The notes beneath the pieces were generated by a model. That model saw nothing but the letters and a program-made list of their open reading frames with translations, ran no database searches and had not been told where the DNA came from. A program made the translations under genes and the position numbers. A stretch of DNA of 10,208 bases, from contig JAEDKI010000058.1 in the NCBI GenBank assembly GCA_016295895.1, forward strand, positions 1 to 10,208, written 5' to 3'. This stretch comes from Clostridiaceae bacterium (lineage in GTDB: Bacteria > Bacillota > Clostridia > Oscillospirales > Acutalibacteraceae). Positions 1 to 5,672 of this stretch are shown here, piece after piece (the first letter of the stretch is position 1; the number at the start of each line of letters is the position of its first letter).

Positions 1-92
1 GACTTGAAAACAATACCATCGGCGAAGCAAAGCTCACCGCCGCAAGAACAAGGCCGAAGTTTATCGGTGGAGAAAGGGCAAAATACGAGTAA
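1..92 (+). CDS. C-terminal end of an unidentified protein (partial, 5' end outside window)
   Basis: Reading from base 3, 29 sense codons run to a TAA at 90-92. The tail is basic and polar and includes RPKFIGGERAKYE. It is taken as real because the stop lies just before a perfect hairpin terminator, and because codon choice (GGC, GCC, CTC, ACC) resembles the other genes here. The other plus-strand reading, a TTG-started frame through 216, runs through the terminator into the opposing gene and is not credible. The family is not recognised from this short tail, and no function is proposed. Confidence 0.6.
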   Translation, partial: LENNTIGEAKLTAARTRPKFIGGERAKYE

Positions 93-95
93 CAG

Positions 96-145
96 AATGA
101 ACCGTGCAGAGACTGAATGGAATCTGCACGGTTCATTATATTTTA
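96..145 (+). terminator. Rho-independent terminator of the left-edge gene
   Basis: A perfect 15-bp inverted repeat (arms 96-110 and 123-137, core TGAACCGTGCAGA / TCTGCACGGTTCA) encloses a 12-nt loop and is followed by the T-rich run TATATTTTATA. It lies between two convergent genes, so it may also stop the minus-strand hemolysin III transcript. On that side the stem is followed by only a short T stretch. Confidence 0.85.
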
Positions 146-152
146 TACTTCA

Positions 153-824
153 TTACATTACATATAACAAAATGCTGAGAAAATGCAGTACGCTTCCCGC
201 AACAACAAAAAGATGAAATACGGAGTGAATGTATTTGTATTTTCTGCCCAGACCGAAGAAAATTGCTCCGACCGTGTAGGCGATACCGCCTGCAACGAGC
301 AGAACAAATCCCGCCGTTCCGAGACCTTCAAAAACGGTTTTGGCGGTGAAAATTATGCACCAGCCCATGCCGAGATAAAGAATCATCGAGATAACCCGAA
401 AGCTTTTAAGGTCGATTGCGTTCAGCGTTATTCCGAGAGCGGCAAGCCCCCAGATAACTCCGAAAACAGTCCAGCCGAGCCATGTTTTGCTCTCTCTCAG
501 CGTGCAGAGCGCAAACGGTGTGTAAGTTCCCGCAATGAGAAGATAAATCGAGCAATGGTCGATTATCTGAAAAACTTTTTTTGCCGTGTTCGGTCTCAGC
601 CCGTGATAGATGCTTGACATGGTGTAAAGCACAATCATCGTTGCGCCGAAGATTGCACCGCTGACAATGCCGTAAACATTTCCGTGAACGGCGGCGAACA
701 CAACGCAAAGCACCGTTGCCGTGATTCCGATTGCCCCGCCGACGATGTGTGAAACCATGTTGAATATTTCTTCGCCCTTTGTGTATTTCGGCAGAATTCT
801 GTCTTTGATTTTTGTTCTTGAAAT
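153..824 (-). CDS. Hemolysin III / PAQR family integral membrane protein, probable ATT start
   Basis: This is a multi-pass inner-membrane protein of the hemolysin III (PAQR, YqfA/YplQ-like) family; its reaction is not settled and the metal-dependent hydrolase idea comes from the wider superfamily. Numbered from the ATT start (223 aa, the usual family length), it shows GEEIFNMVSH (17-26), SSIYH with His74, DHCSIYLLIAGTYTPF with Asp89, and the C-terminal HSVFH with His200 and His204. These are the superfamily's putative zinc ligands. About seven hydrophobic segments fit the fold. The first ATG (758) would give 201 aa and lose GEEIFN, which is still in frame upstream. No ATG, GTG or TTG lies between that ATG and the in-frame stop at 858-860. 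An AAAGGAG at 834-840 sits 9 nt before ATT at 822-824, giving MSRTKIKDR. A frameshift that removed an original ATG is the alternative. The family is certain; the exact start is not. Confidence 0.9.
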   Translation of the reverse strand: MSRTKIKDRILPKYTKGEEIFNMVSHIVGGAIGITATVLCVVFAAVHGNVYGIVSGAIFGATMIVLYTMSSIYHGLRPNTAKKVFQIIDHCSIYLLIAGTYTPFALCTLRESKTWLGWTVFGVIWGLAALGITLNAIDLKSFRVISMILYLGMGWCIIFTAKTVFEGLGTAGFVLLVAGGIAYTVGAIFFGLGRKYKYIHSVFHLFVVAGSVLHFLSILLYVM

Positions 825-833
825 TTTCGTTCT

Positions 834-840
834 CTCCTTT
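834..840 (-). promoter_or_regulatory. Ribosome binding site that points to an ATT start
   Basis: On the minus strand AAAGGAG is followed by the 9-nt spacer AGAACGAAA and then ATT in the hemolysin III frame. It is one of the strongest Shine-Dalgarno matches in the window. It lies far from the first in-frame ATG (756-758) and downstream of the out-of-frame ATG at 854-856, so it best serves the ATT codon. Confidence 0.6.
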
Positions 841-868
841 CCGTGCGGTTTTTCATTTCATATTATTC

Positions 869-896
869 ATTATACATCCGATGTTTTCTTCCGCAA
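869..896 (-). promoter_or_regulatory. Probable sigma-A promoter of the hemolysin III gene
   Basis: Read on the minus strand, TTGCGG (896-891), a 16-bp spacer and TATAAT (874-869) form a plausible housekeeping promoter. The expected transcription start is near 862, giving a leader of about 38 nt with the Shine-Dalgarno at 840-834. The -10 is perfect and the -35 is weak. Confidence 0.55.
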
Positions 897-1087
897 GTGC
901 ATTAATATGTCCAAAGATTGAATAATCCGTAAATATTCTCAAAAGTATCGCAGAATAGCCTGCTTTTCCCGAAAACATAGTGCGTGGAATTAAAACCGTT
1001 CTTTTTTTGCCTTTGAATAATAACATAATGTCTGCTGACAGAGCAATAGCCAAAAGATGAAAAATGACCGTATTTTTGAAAAACATA

Positions 1088-1116
1088 TTGATAAAGATTT
1101 TTCTCTGTGGTATATT
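1088..1116 (+). promoter_or_regulatory. Sigma-A promoter of the secreted hydrolase
   Basis: TTGATA (1088-1093), a 17-bp spacer and TATATT (1111-1116) lie 38 bp before the start codon. The predicted transcript starts near 1123, and a GAGGAG Shine-Dalgarno at 1138-1143 lies 11 nt before the ATG. Confidence 0.7.
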
Positions 1117-1154
1117 GTATTTGACCTATAAACACATGAGGAGCGAATGTAAGC

Positions 1155-3053
1155 ATGAAATGGCTGAAAAAGCCGATTTCCGTCATTCTCTGCGCCGCAA
1201 TAATATTTTCCTGCTTCTGTGCGGCGGCTCAGGCAACGGAGAAAGAGGAAAATCCGACAATTATGATTTCGGGCTTTCTCTGCTCTCAGCTTTACATGAA
1301 TTTCGGAAAAGAAAATGAAGAAAAGGTCTGGGGAATCGAAGCTGATTCCGTAACAGAACGCATAAAGAGTGACTTCCCGAGGCTTGCGGCGACCTCTGCA
1401 GGCCTTTTGCTTGGCAGAACCGAGGAGTTCGGCGAAGTTCTCGGAAGCGGAGCGGCATATGTTCTTGAAAAGCTTCGCTGTAACCCTGACGGCAGCCCTG
1501 TTTATCCCGTTTCGGTCTATCCTAACAACCCTGCAACCTCAAATGTAAAATACATGAGGGAAAACGGTTTTGAAAACAATCTTTATGAGAAAAACATGTG
1601 CACTCATCTTTCGGCATTGACCGACCCGTCAAGGGTTTACTGCTTCCAATACGATTCACGCATGGATGCAATAACCGTTGCGGGCGAGCTTAACGAATTC
1701 ATCAAAGCCGTCAAGGAATACACGGGCGCAGACAAGGTCAATATATTTGCGCTGAGCTTCGGCGGACTTATCGTTTCAACTTATCTTTATCTTTACGGCG
1801 ACAATAATGACGCTGAAAGGGTTGTTATGAGCGTTCCCGCAATCGGCGGAACGGTTGTGCCCGATCGGATATTCAGAGGTAATATTGATTTGCCGATTGA
1901 AACGGTAGTTGAATTTTTTGAGGCGGTTCTGAAAGGCGAGCATAACCTTGCAAGAGCCTTTGAGGGCGATAATGTTGATAAGCTGAATTCAATTATCAAG
2001 GGCGCTGCCCCTGCGGTTTCGTCGTGCCTTATGTATTGGAGCAGTCTGTGGTCGCTCTGCTCAACCGATCTTTATGAACAGCTTAAAGCGGACTTCCTTG
2101 ACCCCGTTGAGAGCAGAAATATAATCGAAAAAAACGATATTCTTCACTATGAGATTATGCCGAAATTTGCCGAAACTTATAAAAAGTGCATGGCGAGAGG
2201 AACTTCGATTTCAATTCTGTGCGGAACGGGGAGTGACATTGCAACGGGCGGCGGAATAAACGGCGACCTTGTTTTGCCGACGAGCGGAGTCAGCGGAGCG
2301 GTCTGCGCTCCTCTCGGCGAGAGATTCCCCGATGGCTACACGGGCGTTAAAACCTCATGTTCAGACCCCGAACACAACCACATTTCCCCGTCAATGGAAA
2401 TCGACGCTTCAAGCGCATATCTGCCCGAAAACACTTGGTTTATCAATAATCAGTATCACGGTCAGTATTTTTATGAGGAATACACAAAATCGCTTGTCAC
2501 CAAGCTTTTACTGACCGATGAAATCAAGGATGTTTATTCCGACCCCGATTATCCGCAGTTTGAAAATTCCAACCATGCCAACAGAACGCTTCACCTGAAG
2601 TTCAATAACAGCCCTGCAGGATATCTTAACTCAAAAGATACCGCTCTGACGGTTGAAAACATTTCGTCGGACAGCTGCATAAAAATCCTCTCGGTTGTTT
2701 CAAACGGAGTTAAGCTTGACTTTGACGCTTCGGGCAAAGAAATGATTTCACCCGGCGAGAGCATTGATATTCCTTTCAGCGGAAAAGTCCCCGAAGTCGG
2801 AGATGTTGCGGCGCAGATAACCGTCAGCTATGTCAAAATCGGCAGCATGAATCCGCTTTGCACCGCCGATTTCAGAGTTATGGTTGATAACGGCGAAGCT
2901 CCGCAATGCGGCACGGGCTTTGTCAGCTCGGAGTTTGAAAGCAGGCTTCAAAAAGCCATTCCCGATTGGTTCTACAGTTTCCTTTCAAGGCATTCGCTCA
3001 AGGACGCCGCAGAATGCATTTATAATTCCGTAACGGAAGTATTAAAGAAATAA
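1155..3053 (+). CDS. Secreted alpha/beta hydrolase, LCAT/PGAP1-like lipase or esterase
   Basis: Probably an exported serine hydrolase acting on an ester or lipid outside the cell; the substrate is unknown. Residues 1-27 form a signal peptide (MKWLKK, hydrophobic core, AQA cleavage site) and no anchor follows. The catalytic domain spans about 33-455. It has an oxyanion-type ISGFLCSQL (38-46, like PGxxxSxL of LCAT proteins), a nucleophile elbow ALSFGG with Ser201, a likely acid Asp371 in GDLVLPTSGVSG, and a likely base His435 in NNQYHGQYF. The first elbow position is Ala rather than Gly. About residues 476-580 look like an Ig-like beta domain, and a short helical tail ends at 632. There are many Cys residues for a Firmicute exported protein, including C110, C149, C163, C291, C302 and C402. 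It is monocistronic, with its own promoter and terminator. The fold is confident, the triad is inferred, and no closer family name is offered. Confidence 0.8.
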   Translation: MKWLKKPISVILCAAIIFSCFCAAAQATEKEENPTIMISGFLCSQLYMNFGKENEEKVWGIEADSVTERIKSDFPRLAATSAGLLLGRTEEFGEVLGSGAAYVLEKLRCNPDGSPVYPVSVYPNNPATSNVKYMRENGFENNLYEKNMCTHLSALTDPSRVYCFQYDSRMDAITVAGELNEFIKAVKEYTGADKVNIFALSFGGLIVSTYLYLYGDNNDAERVVMSVPAIGGTVVPDRIFRGNIDLPIETVVEFFEAVLKGEHNLARAFEGDNVDKLNSIIKGAAPAVSSCLMYWSSLWSLCSTDLYEQLKADFLDPVESRNIIEKNDILHYEIMPKFAETYKKCMARGTSISILCGTGSDIATGGGINGDLVLPTSGVSGAVCAPLGERFPDGYTGVKTSCSDPEHNHISPSMEIDASSAYLPENTWFINNQYHGQYFYEEYTKSLVTKLLLTDEIKDVYSDPDYPQFENSNHANRTLHLKFNNSPAGYLNSKDTALTVENISSDSCIKILSVVSNGVKLDFDASGKEMISPGESIDIPFSGKVPEVGDVAAQITVSYVKIGSMNPLCTADFRVMVDNGEAPQCGTGFVSSEFESRLQKAIPDWFYSFLSRHSLKDAAECIYNSVTEVLKK

Positions 3054-3059
3054 ACACAA

Positions 3060-3096
3060 AAGGCTTGCATCGGAATCGGTGCAAGCCTTAAAAATT
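3060..3096. terminator. Bidirectional terminator between hydrolase and MATE gene
   Basis: Arms 3060-3072 and 3077-3089 (AAGGCTTGCA / TGCAAGCCTT plus three inner pairs, one of them G-T) form a 13-bp stem closed by a GAAT tetraloop. The plus side continues AAAAATTTTA. On the minus strand the stem is followed by TTGTGTTTA. It lies exactly between two convergent stop codons and can serve both genes. Confidence 0.9.
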
Positions 3097-4446
3097 TTAT
3101 CTGTCCGTCAGATTTCTTATCCATTTTTTGCTCACGAAGCGCCAAATGCTGAGAATCGTTTTCGGAATATCCTCTCCGAGATACATTGCGATTATCAGAT
3201 AAACAAAATCAACCTTTGCAAAAAGTCCGAGATAAACAACGAGCGGAACACCTATGAGATAGAGCGAAAGGCAGTCAAACAGCACTCCGATTTTTGTGTC
3301 GCCGCCCGCTCTGAATGTGCCGACAATCAGCGTGTAAGGAATGTTCCTTATCGGCAGCCAGAAGCAGTAAAGCATAATAAGCTTTGCCGCAATGTCATAT
3401 GCACCCTGCGTTTCAATCTCAAGCAAAGAAAGCATGGGATGCCTTGCCAGCGCAAGCACGGTTCCCGTTATTATTCCGATTATCGGGGTCATAATGACGA
3501 ATTTCTGAGCGAGCTTATATGCGCCCTTTTCGTTGCCCTCTCCGATGGTTTTGCCCGTCATGATGGCACAGGCGTGGCAGATACCGACGAAGAATACAAA
3601 TGCAACCTGCTCAACCGAGCTGAAAACAGTATATCCCGCATAGCATTCGCTGCCCTGCCTTGCAAAAACCATTGCATAGATGTTTGTTCCGATTGCCCAG
3701 GCAACCTCGTTCGCAACAACGGGAAGACAGACAACCGAAAATCGGCGGACAAAGCTTTTGCTGAGAGCAAAAAAGTGTTTGAGATGTTCGTTGAAAATTT
3801 CCTTTGAGCTTCTCAGAACGATAAGCAGCAGAACGGATTGGAATGCCGTTGAGGTCAGCGTTGCAATCGCCGCTCCCCTGAGCCCGAGAGCGGGTATGCC
3901 GAGCTTTCCGTAAATCAGAATATAATTCAGAACCGAGTTCAGCACAACCGATGCAATCGAGGTGAAAAGGGGAGGGTTGACTCTTTCCGTTGCTCTGAGA
4001 GCAGTGCACGAAACCTGATTGAATGCGCTGAAAACGCACATGAATGCAACTATCCTGATGTAGCCCGAGGCGTCAATAACCTCCTGTTCATTTGAAAAAA
4101 CTCTCAGAAGCTGATGCGGAAAGAATGACAAAGCGCAGGTAAACAGGGCGGCAACACCGAAGCCGAAAATCAGCGCTGTTCCGTAGGATTTTTGAATGTT
4201 TCGCTTTTCCTTTGCTCCCCAGAACTGCGAAATCAAAGCCGATGAGCCCGATGAGATGCCGAAATAGAACAGATTCATCAGGAATATCCACCTTGACGAT
4301 ATCCCGACGGCAGAAACCGCAACATTGCCGAGCCTTGTGACCATAGCCGTGTCCACAAGCTGAGCGCACGAAACAAGAAGCTGCTGCATGGCAATCGGGA
4401 ACGCAAGCCTTATCATGTTTTTAAAAAAATGATTTTTGGAATTCAT
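3097..4446 (-). CDS. MATE family efflux transporter
   Basis: This 449-residue polytopic inner-membrane protein exports small molecules by Na+ or H+ antiport in the MATE family (NorM/DinF-like); the substrate cannot be read from sequence. About 12 hydrophobic segments form two six-helix halves. Family landmarks are AFPIAMQQ (15-22, TM1 proline), QLVDTAMVTRLG (29-40), SQFWGAKE (73-80, loop 2-3), TALRATERVNPP (148-159) and FRAGGDTKIG (378-387). The length is typical and no break is seen. The ATG at 4444-4446 has a good Shine-Dalgarno, AAAGGTG, about 5 nt upstream. A strong promoter lies about 70 bp upstream, so the gene is a single unit ending at the shared terminator. The neighbours give no clue to its substrate. 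Confidence 0.95.
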   Translation of the reverse strand: MNSKNHFFKNMIRLAFPIAMQQLLVSCAQLVDTAMVTRLGNVAVSAVGISSRWIFLMNLFYFGISSGSSALISQFWGAKEKRNIQKSYGTALIFGFGVAALFTCALSFFPHQLLRVFSNEQEVIDASGYIRIVAFMCVFSAFNQVSCTALRATERVNPPLFTSIASVVLNSVLNYILIYGKLGIPALGLRGAAIATLTSTAFQSVLLLIVLRSSKEIFNEHLKHFFALSKSFVRRFSVVCLPVVANEVAWAIGTNIYAMVFARQGSECYAGYTVFSSVEQVAFVFFVGICHACAIMTGKTIGEGNEKGAYKLAQKFVIMTPIIGIITGTVLALARHPMLSLLEIETQGAYDIAAKLIMLYCFWLPIRNIPYTLIVGTFRAGGDTKIGVLFDCLSLYLIGVPLVVYLGLFAKVDFVYLIIAMYLGEDIPKTILSIWRFVSKKWIRNLTDR

Positions 4447-4515
4447 AAATGCACCTTTATATTGATAATCCGAATCGGCTCGGGTTTTGCATTATGATTG
4501 CAGAGCCGCCGATAT

Positions 4516-4544
4516 ATTATATTGATATTCCGCCCAAAAGTCAA
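4516..4544 (-). promoter_or_regulatory. Strong sigma-A promoter of the MATE gene
   Basis: On the minus strand TTGACT (4544-4539), a 17-bp spacer and a perfect TATAAT (4521-4516) form a near-consensus promoter. The leader is about 60 nt. It contains a small imperfect inverted repeat (AATCCGA 4467-4473 / TCGGGTT 4480-4486, one G-T pair) that could fold in the mRNA. Confidence 0.8.
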
Positions 4545-4549
4545 TGATT

Positions 4550-4569
4550 ATTCGGGCTTATTCCCGAAT
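4550..4569. repeat. Inverted repeat next to the MATE promoter, possible operator
   Basis: ATTCGGG (4550-4556) and CCCGAAT (4563-4569) are perfect 7-bp arms around a 6-bp spacer. The element starts 5 bp upstream of the MATE -35 box, a usual place for a dimeric activator or repressor. No regulator gene is adjacent, so its use is inferred. Confidence 0.4.
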
Positions 4570-4571
4570 AT

Positions 4572-4591
4572 GCTTATTTTTAAGCTTTTTT
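4572..4591 (+). terminator. Weak terminator-like hairpin in the divergent region
   Basis: GCTTA (4572-4576), a TTTT loop and TAAGC (4581-4585) are followed by six T residues. The stem is only 5 bp and no plus-strand gene ends before it, so it may be chance in AT-rich DNA or a guard against stray transcription. Confidence 0.25.
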
Positions 4592-4624
4592 GTCGATAAA
4601 TGTACTGTTTATATATTATTTCTA

Positions 4625-4653
4625 TTGATTTTTATTTTTATTTGCTGTATAAT
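4625..4653 (+). promoter_or_regulatory. Sigma-A promoter of the aldolase gene
   Basis: TTGATT (4625-4630), a 17-bp spacer and TATAAT (4648-4653) lie 38 bp before the ATG. The transcript should start near 4660 and carries AGAGGTG (4677-4683), 8 nt before the start codon. Confidence 0.8.
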
Positions 4654-4691
4654 GCTGACCGAATAAAATTTAATTCAGAGGTGCATTCTTT

Positions 4692-5585
4692 ATGTCACAG
4701 TATAACGAATTTTCAGGCGTTTATTCCCTGCTTTTAACTCCCTTTAATTGGGACAGAACCCTTGACTACAAAACATATGAAGAATATGTTGAGTGGCAGG
4801 CTTCATTTAAGCCTCAGCATCTTTTCGCAGTCTGCGGCTCATCCGAAATGATGGAGCTCACTCAGGAAGAGAGAGTTAAATGCGCAGGTCTTGCGGTTAA
4901 AAATTCAAACGGAGTTCCCGTTTTTGCAACAGGCAACCTCGAAAGCGATTTCAACGCTCAGATTGAGGAAATGAAAAAGCTTGAACAGCAGGGTGTTTCA
5001 GGCCTCGTTTTTGTAACAAGAGGTATGTGCGACAAGCCCGACGAGCTTTATGATTATATCACCTCCCTTGCTTCTCACACGGAGCTTCCCGTTGTTCTCT
5101 ATGAGTTCCCCGGCATGCACCCTCACTGCATGGATTCAATAACCTACGGCAAGCTTGCCGCAACAGGCAAAATCAAGGGAATCAAGGATACAACCTGCAA
5201 AATGCCCGAAATTGAAGCAAAAATTGCCGTTCAGGGCGATTCCAATGTTCTTCAGGCGAACATTCCTTTCCTTTATGACTCTTATCTCAAGGGCGCAAGA
5301 GGCGTTGTTGCAACTCCGACCTCATGCGGAGCAGACCTTTTCGTTAAAATGTGGGATGAGTTCTCAAACGGTGACCTTGAAGCCGCAAGAAAGACTCATC
5401 AGAACATAATTGCTCTTGATAACTGCATTGATTCGGGCTTCTGCGCAAGCGCAAAATATCTTGTCGGTCTCAGAGGCATCAACATGAAGTGGTACACAAG
5501 AGGAAACCACAATCTCAGCCCCGCAAGAATCCGTTCGATTGAAGTATGGTATGATTGGGCAAAGGAAAACGGCATTCTTGACTGA
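4692..5585 (+). CDS. Dihydrodipicolinate synthase / N-acetylneuraminate lyase superfamily aldolase or dehydratase, substrate unknown
   Basis: A 297-residue cytosolic (beta/alpha)8 class I enzyme that would form a Schiff base with a pyruvate-like keto acid. The Schiff-base lysine is Lys165 in GIKDTT, with the partner Tyr137 in VVLYEFPG, and TPF and TPTSCGADLF mark strands 1 and 8. It is probably not lysine-pathway DapA. The GTTGE loop is replaced by CGSSE (48-52) before MMELTQEER. The VTPYYNKP segment, with the DapA triad tyrosine, reads VTRGMCDKP (108-115), and the carboxylate-binding Arg after YNVP is missing (YEFPGMHP). The loop CGSSEMMEL is closer to the GGTGEFFSL layout of 5-dehydro-4-deoxyglucarate dehydratases, but no substrate is assigned. 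It has its own promoter and no flanking sugar or lysine genes. No terminator is visible before the phosphatase. Confidence 0.85.
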   Translation: MSQYNEFSGVYSLLLTPFNWDRTLDYKTYEEYVEWQASFKPQHLFAVCGSSEMMELTQEERVKCAGLAVKNSNGVPVFATGNLESDFNAQIEEMKKLEQQGVSGLVFVTRGMCDKPDELYDYITSLASHTELPVVLYEFPGMHPHCMDSITYGKLAATGKIKGIKDTTCKMPEIEAKIAVQGDSNVLQANIPFLYDSYLKGARGVVATPTSCGADLFVKMWDEFSNGDLEAARKTHQNIIALDNCIDSGFCASAKYLVGLRGINMKWYTRGNHNLSPARIRSIEVWYDWAKENGILD

Positions 5586-5609
5586 TTGAGGGCTGTGAAG
5601 GTATATTAC

Positions 5610-5638
5610 TTGACAAATTGACATTTTGTCTGTAAAAT
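5610..5638 (+). promoter_or_regulatory. Sigma-A promoter of the phosphatase gene
   Basis: A consensus TTGACA (5610-5615), 17-bp spacer and TAAAAT (5633-5638) lie 35 bp before the start codon. The spacer contains a second TTGACA (5618-5623) and the inverted repeat GACAAA / TTTGTC (5612-5617 and 5625-5630). A regulator may therefore bind over the promoter. Confidence 0.8.
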
Positions 5639-5650
5639 AAAGGATGTCAA
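5618..5650. repeat. Inverted repeat across the phosphatase promoter, possible operator
   Basis: TTGACAT (5618-5624) and ATGTCAA (5644-5650) are perfect 7-bp arms flanking the -10 box and the likely transcription start. They interleave with GACAAA/TTTGTC. The arms resemble the -35 hexamer, so part of the match may come from promoter sequence itself. Confidence 0.35.
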
Positions 5651-5672
5651 AATAGAAATAACGGGGGTAAAT

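Larger units (their letters stand above)
825..1154. other. Divergent intergenic region, 330 bp
   Basis: This AT-rich region separates the minus-strand hemolysin III gene from the plus-strand hydrolase. It holds a promoter for each side (869-896 and 1088-1116). A minus-strand reading frame at 853-1086 (77 codons) ends in an ATGA overlap with an out-of-frame ATG. It has no Shine-Dalgarno or recognisable family, and the hemolysin III promoter lies inside it, so it is not called a gene. Nothing else was seen. Confidence 0.5.

Noticed and set aside
4..216. 70-codon plus-strand frame starting with TTG
   Set aside because: It runs through the perfect terminator hairpin at 96-137 and into the opposing hemolysin III gene; the third frame ending at 92 is the better coding reading.
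902..1186. 94-codon minus-strand frame over the hydrolase promoter
   Set aside because: It covers the hydrolase promoter, Shine-Dalgarno and first codons, has no recognisable family, and looks like a chance open frame in AT-rich DNA.
3079..3807. 242-codon plus-strand frame opposite the MATE gene
   Set aside because: It is antisense to an intact MATE transporter, starts inside the bidirectional terminator, and its protein looks like a random charged product.
4692..5585. Naming the aldolase dapA
   Set aside because: Only the Schiff-base residues are kept; the motifs for aspartate semialdehyde and pyruvate carboxylate binding differ, so the symbol is withheld.
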